From: Bradyrhizobium sp. BTAi1
GTDB lineage: Bacteria; Pseudomonadota; Alphaproteobacteria; Rhizobiales; Xanthobacteraceae
Direction of reading: 5' to 3'
Length of the DNA: 64,000 nt
Assembly: GCF_000015165.1 (NCBI RefSeq)
Contig: NC_009485.1
Coordinates: 5,041,501-5,105,500 of the forward strand
The position numbers and the translations under genes were made by a program. The notes under the pieces are model-generated. The model had not been told where the DNA came from and did no database searches. It was given only the letters and a program-made list of their open reading frames with translations. How positions within the stretch are numbered: the stretch's first letter is position 1; each line of letters opens with the position of its first letter. Shown here in pieces: positions 47,037 to 56,033 of this stretch.

Positions 47037-47645
47037 TCACCCCGCCGAAGGCAGCGCCGGCTCACCGAGCGTCAGCATCAGCCGATTGGCCCAGTTGAAG
47101 AACGCCGCCGCGTGAATCGCGTCGGAAATGGCGAGGTCGTCGAGACCCGCTGCGCGGAGCGCGGCGATCTCGTCCTGGCCAAACGCAACCGGGGTCTCAG
47201 TCAGCGCGACCGAGGCCGCGACGATCGCCTTCCAGCGCGCGTCGAGCTCGACGGTCACGCCTTCCGCCAACAAGCGTTCGATATCCTCGCCGCGCTTGGA
47301 ATAGGTGGCGGAGAAGCGCGCATGGACCGAGGCGCAGTAGATGCAGCCATTGAAGCGCGACACCGCAGCCGCAGCCAGCTCGCGCTCGGCGCGGGGCAAT
47401 CCGGCATCGCTGTTGTAGAAGATGTCCTTGTCGGTCAGCGTGCGCGCCTTGAGGATCGCAGGATCGCTCGCCAGCAGCCGGAAATAGGCCGATTTGGCAC
47501 GGGCGCGATCGATCAGCGCGTCCTGCTGCTCGGCGCTGAGGCTCTCTTCCGCCGGCGGCTGCAGCCAGGGCAGCCAGTCGAGCTGCGCCTGGGTGAAAAC
47601 CTCCGGCGCAACGTGGCCGGAATGCGTGACGACGGTGTCAGACAT
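47037..47645 (-). CDS. Alkylhydroperoxidase-domain protein (AhpD-like, Avi_7169 type)
   Basis: 202 aa. The catalytic CxxC-x3-H motif is intact: Cys101, Cys104 and His108 in GCIYCASVHARF. The rest (DKDIFYNSDAGLPRAERELAAAAVSRF, ISDAIHAAAFFNWANRLMLTLG) fits the AhpD-like family of the type paired with a CMD protein and a KPN_01858-type monooxygenase. It would reduce hydroperoxides or disulfides. It overlaps the CMD gene by 8 bp and is the last gene of a seven-gene operon that starts with a binding protein at 54481. Confidence 0.9.
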   Translation of the reverse strand: MSDTVVTHSGHVAPEVFTQAQLDWLPWLQPPAEESLSAEQQDALIDRARAKSAYFRLLASDPAILKARTLTDKDIFYNSDAGLPRAERELAAAAVSRFNGCIYCASVHARFSATYSKRGEDIERLLAEGVTVELDARWKAIVAASVALTETPVAFGQDEIAALRAAGLDDLAISDAIHAAAFFNWANRLMLTLGEPALPSAG

Positions 47646-48264
47646 GGGCAGCTTCCTCGGAGCGCGGCTCGGCCGCAGTGGCGTTCAGGGCGATCAGGCC
47701 GGCGACGACACGCGACTGGAAGGAGACGAAGGCGATGATCTGCGACAGCGTGACAATCGACGGCGTGGTCCAGCCGGCGTCGAGCAGCGCCTGCAGATCG
47801 GCCGGAGCGGCATCGCGCGGATGCAGGACCAGGAGATGCGCATGACGGAACGCCGCGGCGAGACGCGTGCCGAGCGCCTCGCGCGCCGCTGCATCGGGCT
47901 CGTAGACGGGACCGGCGACGGTTTCATGCGACAGCGGACCGTCGGGATAGCGGCCATAAGGCCCCTTGGTCCGGCCCTGCGCAAGCTCACGGCCCACCGC
48001 CTCGCCCGTCGCAGCGCCGAGGCGAGCGGTCTCCGCGAGATAGAACGACGCCGTTGCTGGCTCGCCCGTCAATCCTGCAACGAAGGCGGCGACCGCCAAG
48101 CGTTCAATCCGAGAGACTTCACCCGGCGTCGCCGGCGCAAACAGCGCATCGAAGCTCGCCTGCGCATTGTCGCGCGCCTGCCCCCGGCGTCGCCGGATCA
48201 GATCAAGCGAGGACCCCGGAACAATGCCGACGAGCTGGTCGATGACGTCGATCTTGATGGACAT
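47638..48264 (-). CDS. CMD-domain protein (Avi_7170 type), cysteine-free
   Basis: 208 aa, carboxymuconolactone decarboxylase-like helical fold of the type that partners the AhpD-like protein encoded next. It has DVIDQLVGI at the start, then ERLAVAAFVAGLTGEP and TPSIVTLSQIIAFVSFQSRVVAGL. The protein contains no cysteine at all, so it cannot perform AhpD thiol chemistry and probably acts as a partner subunit. It starts 12 bp after the monooxygenase gene and overlaps the next gene by 8 bp. Confidence 0.88.
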   Translation of the reverse strand: MSIKIDVIDQLVGIVPGSSLDLIRRRRGQARDNAQASFDALFAPATPGEVSRIERLAVAAFVAGLTGEPATASFYLAETARLGAATGEAVGRELAQGRTKGPYGRYPDGPLSHETVAGPVYEPDAAAREALGTRLAAAFRHAHLLVLHPRDAAPADLQALLDAGWTTPSIVTLSQIIAFVSFQSRVVAGLIALNATAAEPRSEEAAHV

Positions 48265-48276
48265 GGCGGACTCCGA

Positions 48277-49320
48277 TCAGCCGACGCTCGCGAGCAACGG
48301 CTTCGCGGGCGTATGCCGGTTGACCCAGCCCAGCGCCGGCGCGACATGCGCCGCGGTGAGCTCGATCGAACGCAAAATGTGAGGATGCGGCGGATCGACG
48401 GAATGGACCTGGAACACGAGGTCGGTCGCGCGCGCCAGCACGCTGTCGGCACGCAGCGTCTCGATGACATCGTCCGGCGTGCCAACATGCACATCGAGCG
48501 CCTTGATGACGTCCTGCAACGAGCCGCTGCCGATGCGATGCCCCTGCTTGGCGAAGCGATGCGCGACGCGGGCGAGCCCGATCTCGGCGAGCCGCAGGGC
48601 CTCGGCGCGATCATCCGCCACGAACAGGCTGCGCGAGGCCATGATGCGCGGCGCGCGCCCTGCGGGCAACGCCTCGAGATAGGCATCGATGATCGGATTC
48701 TGGATCTCGTCGAGGCGCAGCTGCGGCTGCTCGGCCGGCCTCGGCTGCGTCCGCGACAGCATCAGCCCGTCACCGGCGCGGCCCGCCTGAACCCCGCCAT
48801 AAACGGAGAAGCTCGCCAGCCACACCCGCTCGATGAGATGCGGCGCGGCCGGGTAGAGCCGGTTCTCGTCATGCCCGAGCGGTTCGCCGGCCCAGGCGTC
48901 CAACAAAATCTTATGACGCGCCTGATACGCCTCGTGGCGCTGCTCGGCGGAGAGGCCGAAGGCCTCGAACGAGGCCGGCGTAGACCCTGCACCGAGGCCG
49001 ACTTCCAGACGGCCGTCGGAGAGCAGATCGGTGACGATCGCGTCCTCGGCGACGCGGACCGCATCCTCCATCGGAAGGGTGATGACACCGGTGCCCAGAC
49101 GAATGCGCGAGGTGCGTGCCGCGACATAGGCAAGAAACGGAAACGGCGATGGCAGCCCGCCCTCCTGCTCGTGGAAATGATGCTGCGCGACCCAGGCGCT
49201 GTCGAAGCCGTGACGTTCGGCGTGCACGATCTGCTCGGCTGCGAGGCGGTAGCGCTCGGCCGCGGTGGTCTGGTCCAGCAGGCGCGAGAAGAAGCCGAGA
49301 CGTTTGGTAGGTTGTGTCAT
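48277..49320 (-). CDS. Luciferase-like FMN-dependent monooxygenase (KPN_01858 type)
   Basis: 347 aa, bacterial luciferase-like TIM barrel of the short subclass. It carries RLGFFSRLLD at the start, then AERHGFDSAWVAQHHFHEQEG, TSRIRLGTGVITLPMEDAVR and GRLEVGLGAGSTPASFEAFG. This type recurs in operons with peptide-type ABC transporters and the AhpD/CMD pair, as here. It needs reduced FMN, for which no reductase is seen. The likely role is oxidative cleavage of an imported compound. Confidence 0.9.
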   Translation of the reverse strand: MTQPTKRLGFFSRLLDQTTAAERYRLAAEQIVHAERHGFDSAWVAQHHFHEQEGGLPSPFPFLAYVAARTSRIRLGTGVITLPMEDAVRVAEDAIVTDLLSDGRLEVGLGAGSTPASFEAFGLSAEQRHEAYQARHKILLDAWAGEPLGHDENRLYPAAPHLIERVWLASFSVYGGVQAGRAGDGLMLSRTQPRPAEQPQLRLDEIQNPIIDAYLEALPAGRAPRIMASRSLFVADDRAEALRLAEIGLARVAHRFAKQGHRIGSGSLQDVIKALDVHVGTPDDVIETLRADSVLARATDLVFQVHSVDPPHPHILRSIELTAAHVAPALGWVNRHTPAKPLLASVG

Positions 49321-49344
49321 GACGATTGAGTCCAGTCTGCAGTT

Positions 49345-50985
49345 TCATTCGGCCGCAATCGCGACGCGTCGCGGCAGATTGCGGCCGGGCACGGCGGCGA
49401 TGAGGTCGATCGTATACGGATCGCGCGGATGATGGAAAACGGATTCGACCGCACCGCTCTCGACGATCCGGCCGTTCTTGAACACCGAGACGGTGTCCGC
49501 GATCTGCCTGACGACAGCGAGGTCGTGCGAGACGAACAGATAGGTCAGCGACAGCTCACGCTGCAGCTCGTCGAGCAGCTTCAGGATCTGCGCCTGCACG
49601 GTCACGTCGAGCGCCGACACGGCCTCGTCGAGCACCAGGATCGGCGGATCGAGAATCAAGGCGCGGGCAATGGCGACACGCTGGCGCTGTCCGCCGGACA
49701 GGGCCGCCGGACGCCGGTCGAGGACGGCGCGTGGCAGCTTGACGCGGTCGAGCATCGCCTCGACCTTTCGTTGCCGTTCGAGGCGGAGGACCGGCGCGTA
49801 GTTCAGCAGCGGCTCGGCAATGATGTCGCGGATGTCCTGCCGCGGGTCGAGCGAGCCGAACGGGTTCTGGTAGACGAGCTGAATCGACCGCCGGAACTGG
49901 CGCAGCCGCTCGCCGCGCAGCGAGGACAGCTCGGTGCCCGCGACGATCACCTGTCCGGAGGTAGGGCGCTGATAACCGACGATGGCGCGCACCGTGGTTG
50001 TCTTGCCCGAGCCGGACTCGCCGACAATGGCATGCGTCGTTCCCTTGGCGACCCTGAACGAGACGTCGTCGACCGCACGGAACCGCGTCCGGCTCCAAGC
50101 GGTCCCGAATTCCACGGTCAGGTTGCGGACCAGGACGGCGTCGGCCGCGGCTGCCGACGGCGCAGGCCGCAGCACGGCTTCCGCCAGCACCGGCACGTCG
50201 GCGAGGAGCTGGCGGGTGTAGACGTTCTGCGGCGCAGCGATCAGCTGCCGCGTCTCGCCCTGCTCCTGGATGCGGCCATGCCTGAGCACGACGATACGGT
50301 CGGCGCGGTCGGCGGCAATGCCGAGATCATGGGTGATCAGCAGCACCGCGGTGCCGATCTCGCGCCTGAGATCATCGATCAGATCGAGGATGCGGCGCTG
50401 GACGGTGACGTCGAGCGCCGAGGTCGGCTCGTCAGCGATGATCAGCTCGGGCTTGAGCGCGATGGCGATGGCGATGAGGACGCGCTGGCGCATGCCGCCC
50501 GACAGCTCGTGCGGATACTGCCCGGCGCGCAGCTCAGGATCGGATAGCCCGACCCGGGTGATCAGCTCGATGACGCGCCGCCTGATCTCGGCGCGGTCGC
50601 GCTGGCCATGGATGCGGAAGATCTCGCCGATCTGGGCACCGATCGTCCGCGTCGGATTGAGCGACTGGCCGGGATCCTGCGGTACCAGGCTGATGCGCGC
50701 GCCGCGCAGCGAATTCAGCCTCGTGTCGTTCCAGTCCGAGATCGTGATGCCGTTGAGGCGGATGGCGCCGGCCTCAATCCGGCCGTTGCGCGGCAGCAGG
50801 CCGATGACGGATTGCGCGATCGTGGTCTTGCCGGAGCCGGATTCGCCGACCAGCGCCACGAACTCGCCGGGGCGCACCTCGAACGACACGTCATGCACGA
50901 CCTGCTGGCGGCTTTCCCCGCTCGCATAGGAGATGGCGAGATTGTCGACGGCCAGCAGGGAGGGAACGTTGGGTGCAGCCGTCAC
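49345..50985 (-). CDS. Peptide-type ABC transporter double ATPase (OppD-OppF fusion)
   Basis: 546 aa from GTG 50985, chosen because it overlaps the OppC-type stop as GTGA and has GAGGA upstream; a longer frame runs back through the permease gene. Two cassettes, each with Walker A GESGSGKT, signatures LSGGMRQRVLIAIAI and LSGGQRQRVAIARAL, and Walker B ending DEPTSALDVT and DEAVSALDVT. The second cassette has Ala in place of Pro in DEPT, a minor change. It energises the two upstream permeases. Confidence 0.94.
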   Translation of the reverse strand: MTAAPNVPSLLAVDNLAISYASGESRQQVVHDVSFEVRPGEFVALVGESGSGKTTIAQSVIGLLPRNGRIEAGAIRLNGITISDWNDTRLNSLRGARISLVPQDPGQSLNPTRTIGAQIGEIFRIHGQRDRAEIRRRVIELITRVGLSDPELRAGQYPHELSGGMRQRVLIAIAIALKPELIIADEPTSALDVTVQRRILDLIDDLRREIGTAVLLITHDLGIAADRADRIVVLRHGRIQEQGETRQLIAAPQNVYTRQLLADVPVLAEAVLRPAPSAAAADAVLVRNLTVEFGTAWSRTRFRAVDDVSFRVAKGTTHAIVGESGSGKTTTVRAIVGYQRPTSGQVIVAGTELSSLRGERLRQFRRSIQLVYQNPFGSLDPRQDIRDIIAEPLLNYAPVLRLERQRKVEAMLDRVKLPRAVLDRRPAALSGGQRQRVAIARALILDPPILVLDEAVSALDVTVQAQILKLLDELQRELSLTYLFVSHDLAVVRQIADTVSVFKNGRIVESGAVESVFHHPRDPYTIDLIAAVPGRNLPRRVAIAAE

Positions 50986-51857
50986 AGCGTCCTCCGCACG
51001 AGCGATTGACCGATGCGGTTGGCCGCGAGCACCACCGCGACCACAACGAGGCCGGGAAACACGGTGAGCCACCAGGCGGTCGAGATGTAGTTGCGGCCTT
51101 CGGAAATCAACAGTCCCCATTCCGGCGTCGGCGGCGGCGCGCCGTAGCCGAGGAAGCCGAGCGTGGAGATCGCGAGCACCGCATGCCCGAACTGCAGCGC
51201 AGCCAGGGCCAGCACCGCCGTCAGCGAGTTCGGCAGCACGTGGCGCCAGAGCACGGCGAAGAACCGCCCACCGCTGCCGAACGCCGCCTCGACATAGTCC
51301 ATGCGCCGGACGCGCACGACTTCGGACCGCGCCAGCCGCGCAAAGCTCGCGATCGAGGCAACGCCGACCGCGATGGCCGCGTTCACGGTGCCGAAGCCGA
51401 GAATGATGATGATCGAGAGCGACAGCAGCAGCGCGGGCACGGCGAGCATCACATCGATCACGCGCATGATGGCATCGTCCAGCCGCCGCTCGACCGAGCC
51501 CGCGATCAGGCCGATCAGCGTGCCCATGGCCAGGCCGACGGCGACGGAGATCAGCGCGCCGCTCAGCGTGTGGACCGCGCCATGGACGACACGCGCATAG
51601 AGATCGCGCCCAAGCTCATCGGTGCCGAACCAGTGCAGCGCGCCCGGGGGAAGCCGCCGCTGCCGCGGAACGCCATCGACCGGGCTGTAGCTGGTGAAGA
51701 GCCAGGGCAGCGTTGCCCAGGCCACCGCGATCGCGACCGTCGCCCACGCCAGCACAAGTCCCGGCCGCAGCCGGCGCAATCTGGCGCGCCAACGCTCCGA
51801 CGAGACAGATGGCTGATCCGCTGTCGCGAAGCCTTCCGGAGACTGCACGATGCTCAT
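50982..51857 (-). CDS. Peptide/nickel-type ABC transporter permease (OppC/DppC family)
   Basis: 291 aa from ATG 51857 (ATGA overlap with the OppB-type stop); the frame extends upstream only by overlap. It shows HWFGTDELGRDLYARVVHG, AAFGSGGRFFAVLWRHVLPN and STLGFLGYGAPPPTPEWGL, the OppC pattern, with about six membrane segments and a 35-residue cytoplasmic N terminus. Confidence 0.93.
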   Translation of the reverse strand: MSIVQSPEGFATADQPSVSSERWRARLRRLRPGLVLAWATVAIAVAWATLPWLFTSYSPVDGVPRQRRLPPGALHWFGTDELGRDLYARVVHGAVHTLSGALISVAVGLAMGTLIGLIAGSVERRLDDAIMRVIDVMLAVPALLLSLSIIIILGFGTVNAAIAVGVASIASFARLARSEVVRVRRMDYVEAAFGSGGRFFAVLWRHVLPNSLTAVLALAALQFGHAVLAISTLGFLGYGAPPPTPEWGLLISEGRNYISTAWWLTVFPGLVVVAVVLAANRIGQSLVRRTL

Positions 51858-52798
51858 GATGCGCCCCCGAATGCCTTGCGCAGCCGCGGATCGAGGATCG
51901 GCATCACCAGGTCGACACTGAGATTGACCAGCACGAAGCCGAGCGCTGCGATCAGCACGATGGCCTGCAGAATGGCGGCGTCCTGCAGGTTGACGGCCTG
52001 CTCGGTCAGCCGGCCGAGACCGTTGAGGCCGAACACCGTCTCGGTGACGACGGCGCCGGCGAGCAGCTCGCCGAACAGCACGCCGCCGATGGTCAGAGTG
52101 GGCGGCACGGCATTGCGGAACACATGGCGCCACAGCACCCAGCGCCGCGACGCGCCCTTGGCGCGGGCGACCGCCACGAAGCCCTGGGTTTCGACCTCGT
52201 CGATCGAACGCACCAGCACCTGGGCGAGCGGCGCCGAGATCGGAACGGCCAGCGCCAGCACCGGGAGCACCAACCCTTCCCACGGCCCTGCGCCGATCAC
52301 CGGAATAAGCTTGAGCTGGAACGAGAAGACCTGGATCAGCACGATGCCGAGCCAGAACACCGGCAGCGAGATGAACAGCGACGGCAGGCCGCGCAGCAGC
52401 GACCGCAGGAACGCGAATGGCGTCAGCGTGGCGAGGAACGCGATCACGAGCGCCAGGCTTGCCGCGGTCACGAAGCCGAGGACGGTCAAGCGCAGGGTCG
52501 ACGGCAGGTTGGCGGCGATCGCATCGATCACCGGCACGCCGCGTTGGATCGAATTGCCGAGCTGGCCGCTCAGCACGCGGCCGAGCGAAAACAGATATTG
52601 CTGATGCAGCGGCACGTCGGCGCCGTAAGCGAGCCGGATGTCGGCAATCTGCTGCTTCGAGAGTCCGAGATCCGGGTTCTCGAACTTGATCAGGATCTCG
52701 TCGCCCGGCAACGCCTGCAGCAGGATGAAGCTGACCGTGAACGCGGCCCAGAGCACGAACACCGCCTGCAGCAGCCGCGTGAGGATGTAGCGCGCCAT
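51854..52798 (-). CDS. Peptide/nickel-type ABC transporter permease (OppB/DppB family)
   Basis: 314 aa. It opens with RYILTRLLQAVFVLWAAFTV and LQALPGDEILIK, the family N-terminal segment, and has about six membrane segments. The contact loop is ARAKGASRRWVLWRHVFRNA and the end carries VVTETVFGLNGLGRL. It lies 18 bp after the binding-protein gene and overlaps the OppC-type gene by 4 bp. Confidence 0.93.
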   Translation of the reverse strand: MARYILTRLLQAVFVLWAAFTVSFILLQALPGDEILIKFENPDLGLSKQQIADIRLAYGADVPLHQQYLFSLGRVLSGQLGNSIQRGVPVIDAIAANLPSTLRLTVLGFVTAASLALVIAFLATLTPFAFLRSLLRGLPSLFISLPVFWLGIVLIQVFSFQLKLIPVIGAGPWEGLVLPVLALAVPISAPLAQVLVRSIDEVETQGFVAVARAKGASRRWVLWRHVFRNAVPPTLTIGGVLFGELLAGAVVTETVFGLNGLGRLTEQAVNLQDAAILQAIVLIAALGFVLVNLSVDLVMPILDPRLRKAFGGAS

Positions 52799-52816
52799 CG
52801 CGTGCCCCTATCCCGA

Positions 52817-54481
52817 TCAGCGTTTGGCGAGCCAGGTGTTGTAGAACGACGGCCGCCCGACCGCCTCGAAGCCGAGCCCCTGGACATAGGGCGCCGCCGC
52901 GAACGCCTGCGGCTCCTCGAAGATCGGGATGACATAGGCCTGGTCGAGCAGATAGGTCTGCACCTGCACCACGTAGTCGAGCCGCTTCTCCTCATTCACC
53001 TCGGCTGCGATGGCTTCGAGCAGCTCATTGAGCTTCGCGTCGACGAATTCGTTGACCTTGCCGCGGCCCGGCTTCTGCCGCAGCATGTCGCGGTTCTCCC
53101 AGTGATACTGGCTCTTGATGACGTCGGGATCGGCGCGCCCGACCATGGCCGGCGACACCGGCGTCTTGAGCGGATCGAGATCGTCGGTGGCGCGACTGCC
53201 GGAATCGCCGGCGAGCACCGTGAGCTTCACGCCGACCCGCGCCCATTGCTGGGCGATCAGCTGCAAGGTCGCGCGGTTCTGCGGCTGCGGCAGCGATTCA
53301 TAGGCCGTCAGAGCGAGCTCCTGCGCACCGCGCTGGCGCACGCCGTTGCGGCCAGGCTTCCAACCGGCCTCGTCGAGCAGCGCCTGCGCCTTGGCCGGAT
53401 CGAAGGTCAGCTTGTCCGAGAGGTTGACATAGCCCTGCGCCGTCGAGGCGATGACCGAGGTCGCCTGCGGATAGTGCTCCGAGAACAGCGACTCCACGAT
53501 CTCCTTGGCGTTGGTCGCATGCAGCAGCGCGCGGCGCACGCGGATGTCGGCGACCAGCGGATTGTCGGGGCGGAACACGACGCTGTTGTTCACGCCGCGC
53601 GTCGACGGCGCGTAGATCCGATAGCCAGCCTTCTCGACTTGGGCTTCGTCATAAGCCTGCACTTGGCGGATGACGTCGGCCTGGCCGGCGAGCAGCGCGC
53701 CGATGCGGACGCTGTCCTCGCCGGTCACGATATAGCGGATCTCGTCAAGATAGGGTCGGCCCTGATTGGCCGAGCTGGCCGGCGCCCAGGCGTAGTCCTT
53801 GCGCGCGGCCAGCACCAACTCGCGACCGAGTTGCTCGCTTGCCACCACGAACGGGCCGCTGCCGATGATCTTCGTGGCGTCGCCGAGCTCATCGAAACGA
53901 CGATCCAGCGTCGCCGGCGATACGATCCCGGAGCCAATCACTGAGGTCCCCTGCAGGAAGCCCGGTGACGGTTTGCTGAAGCGGAACCGCACGGTGAGCG
54001 GATCGACGACCTCGCTTCCGGCATAGTTGTTGATCACCTCGGAGACCGGATGACGCAGCTCCTTGCTGCCCTTGCCGTAGACGTCGAAATTCTTGGCCAC
54101 GGCCGCCGCATCGAGCGGGGTGCCGTCGGAGAACGTCACGCCCTTACGCAGCTTGAAGACATACTCCGTCCGGTCGGCGTTGAAGCTCCAGCTCTCGGCG
54201 AGCCACGGCTCGATCTTCAGCGTCTTCGGATTCTGGTAGGTCAGCTTGTCCGTGATCTGATTGAGCACGCCGCCGTTCGGATAGAAACCGCCGGCCGGCG
54301 GATAGAGATTGGTGTGAGCCTGTTGCTCGAGATAGACCAACCGTCCGCCGGTGACGGGCGCGGTCCCCTGCGCCTGCACGGCTCCCACGCCGCTGCCAAG
54401 CGCCACGCTCGTGGCCAGCGACGCAGTGCCGGCGAGAAAGGCACGCCGGGACGGAGCCGGGGTTCGCAAACCATCCGACAT
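52817..54481 (-). CDS. Peptide/nickel-type ABC transporter substrate-binding protein (SBP_bac_5)
   Basis: 554 aa from ATG 54481 with CAGGAG upstream. The N terminus PSRRAFLAGTASLATSVAL is a twin-arginine-type signal peptide ending near VQA. The mature protein has GGRLVYLEQQAHTNLYPPAG, LRKGVTFSDGTPLDAAAVAKN, IIGSGPFVVASEQ and LLDEAGWKPG. It is most like the binding protein at 30190. It heads an operon with two permeases, the double ATPase, the KPN_01858-type monooxygenase and the CMD/AhpD pair. Confidence 0.93.
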   Translation of the reverse strand: MSDGLRTPAPSRRAFLAGTASLATSVALGSGVGAVQAQGTAPVTGGRLVYLEQQAHTNLYPPAGGFYPNGGVLNQITDKLTYQNPKTLKIEPWLAESWSFNADRTEYVFKLRKGVTFSDGTPLDAAAVAKNFDVYGKGSKELRHPVSEVINNYAGSEVVDPLTVRFRFSKPSPGFLQGTSVIGSGIVSPATLDRRFDELGDATKIIGSGPFVVASEQLGRELVLAARKDYAWAPASSANQGRPYLDEIRYIVTGEDSVRIGALLAGQADVIRQVQAYDEAQVEKAGYRIYAPSTRGVNNSVVFRPDNPLVADIRVRRALLHATNAKEIVESLFSEHYPQATSVIASTAQGYVNLSDKLTFDPAKAQALLDEAGWKPGRNGVRQRGAQELALTAYESLPQPQNRATLQLIAQQWARVGVKLTVLAGDSGSRATDDLDPLKTPVSPAMVGRADPDVIKSQYHWENRDMLRQKPGRGKVNEFVDAKLNELLEAIAAEVNEEKRLDYVVQVQTYLLDQAYVIPIFEEPQAFAAAPYVQGLGFEAVGRPSFYNTWLAKR

Positions 54482-54740
54482 GATCAATCTCCTGAAGTGG
54501 TGAGCCGCATCGTTCCGGGCTGCGCCGGCCGGCTTCTCACAAAGAATTTTCCTGCACCTTATGCGAGGATTCGCAGACTTTGCTGGCAATTTGGCAAGCT
54601 GAGATGGAATGAAGCTATCGTCGATGAGGATCGAAGGAGAATGTTTCTCACTTCGACCTTTCCAGACGATCTCAGGCACGCAGCATGCGTCGAGGCGCAC
54701 GCCGCGAGCATCGCGCCGACCATCACACCACGGCCGGCCC

Positions 54741-55967
54741 CTACCCCGCTGTGCCGATCCGGTACTGGCCGGGGGGCGGCGTGCCGTTGACGGCGAAGTC
54801 GCCGACGATGCGGTCGCGATAGACCCGCGGATTGTGCGAGATGATGGTCCGGGCATTGCGCCAGTAGCGGTCGAGCGCGAGCGGCTTCGCGGCCGAGGAG
54901 GCGCCGAGCGCATCGAACAGGATGGTGGTCGCCTGCAGGATCAGATCCGAGACCACGGTGACCGATTGATCGAGCTCGATCTCCGCAATCGCGATCGCCG
55001 CGACTGCGTGCTCCTCGTCACCGCCGAGATACGCCTCATGGGCGCGCTGCAGCGCCTCGGCGACCTTGAGCACGATCAGGCCGGCCGCATAGGCATTGCC
55101 GCGGACACGCCCCACGATCTGCAGGATCTGCGGATCGGCCGCCACGGTCGACGCATTGCCATGGCTGAATACGCGCTTGCGCTCGCGGACCAGACGGGCG
55201 ACGTCCCCGGCCGCGGCGCGGCCGATGCCGGCCAAGGTCGCGAGATGGACCAGCTGATAGAACGGATTCGAATACTTGAAGCGTTCGCTGACCGGAACGA
55301 TCTGGTCCGGCTCGACCGGCGCATCGGTGAAGATTGCGGTGCCGCTCGCGGTGGTCGCCTGGCCAAAGCCGTTCCAGTCATCCAGCACCTCGACGCCGCC
55401 GCCATGGCGCGAGACCACGACGCCGACGGGCTCACCATTCTCGAGCTGTGCCGCGACATTGATCCAGTCGGCGAACAGGGTGCCGGTCGTATAGTATTTG
55501 CGGCCGTTGAGGACGTCACGTCCATCCTTCTTCGAGACCACGGTCGAGAACGCGCTGACGCTGGCGTCGCCGATCTCGGTGTGACCGTTGCCGAAGAACG
55601 TCTTCTCGGCCAGGCGCCCGAGCCACAGCGCGCGGCGCTGCGGATTGCGCGCGTTCAGGACATCCTCAGTGAAGCCGAAATGCGCGCGCACCGCATTGGT
55701 AACGTTGGAGTCGCCCTCGGACAGCTCGATCAGCAGGTTGAACAGCTCCGGCAAAGTCGCGCCGCCGCCGCCAAACTCCACGGGCACACGCACGGCGGTG
55801 AAGCCGGCAGCGCGCAGCGCCTTGATCTCGTCGTACGGCAGCTTCCGCTCGAGATCCCGCTCCACCGCGCTCGCGCGGATCTTTTGGAACAGCGGCCTGA
55901 ACGGCTCGGCCAGCTGCTCGTAGCGGGCGCTGGGGCCACTGCCCCAGCCGAGTTCGATCTGCGTCAT
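54741..55967 (-). CDS. Acyl-CoA dehydrogenase-fold flavin enzyme (SfnB/DszC-like)
   Basis: 408 aa from ATG 55967, which has GAGGAG seven bases upstream (ATG 55973 is too close to it). The order of segments is acyl-CoA dehydrogenase-like: LRAAGFTAVRVPVEFGGGGA, then FFGNGHTEIGDASVSAF, and a C-terminal helical domain ending DRYWRNARTIISHNPRVYRDRIVGD. The HNP-type ending and lack of the usual catalytic base mark it as the flavin-monooxygenase-like DszC/SfnB branch known from sulfur-compound oxidation. It is co-directional with a MetQ-like gene 66 bp upstream. Confidence 0.88.
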   Translation of the reverse strand: MTQIELGWGSGPSARYEQLAEPFRPLFQKIRASAVERDLERKLPYDEIKALRAAGFTAVRVPVEFGGGGATLPELFNLLIELSEGDSNVTNAVRAHFGFTEDVLNARNPQRRALWLGRLAEKTFFGNGHTEIGDASVSAFSTVVSKKDGRDVLNGRKYYTTGTLFADWINVAAQLENGEPVGVVVSRHGGGVEVLDDWNGFGQATTASGTAIFTDAPVEPDQIVPVSERFKYSNPFYQLVHLATLAGIGRAAAGDVARLVRERKRVFSHGNASTVAADPQILQIVGRVRGNAYAAGLIVLKVAEALQRAHEAYLGGDEEHAVAAIAIAEIELDQSVTVVSDLILQATTILFDALGASSAAKPLALDRYWRNARTIISHNPRVYRDRIVGDFAVNGTPPPGQYRIGTAG

Positions 55968-56033
55968 GTCCATTCTCCTCAAGATCGATCATCGTCACGA
56001 TCCACGTCGATCATGCCGCGCGCGGCCGCCGGC

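Noticed and set aside
46687..47040. 117-codon minus-strand frame upstream of the Lrp-type gene
   Set aside because: Composition is non-coding in look and the frame runs across the promoter region; no ribosome site.
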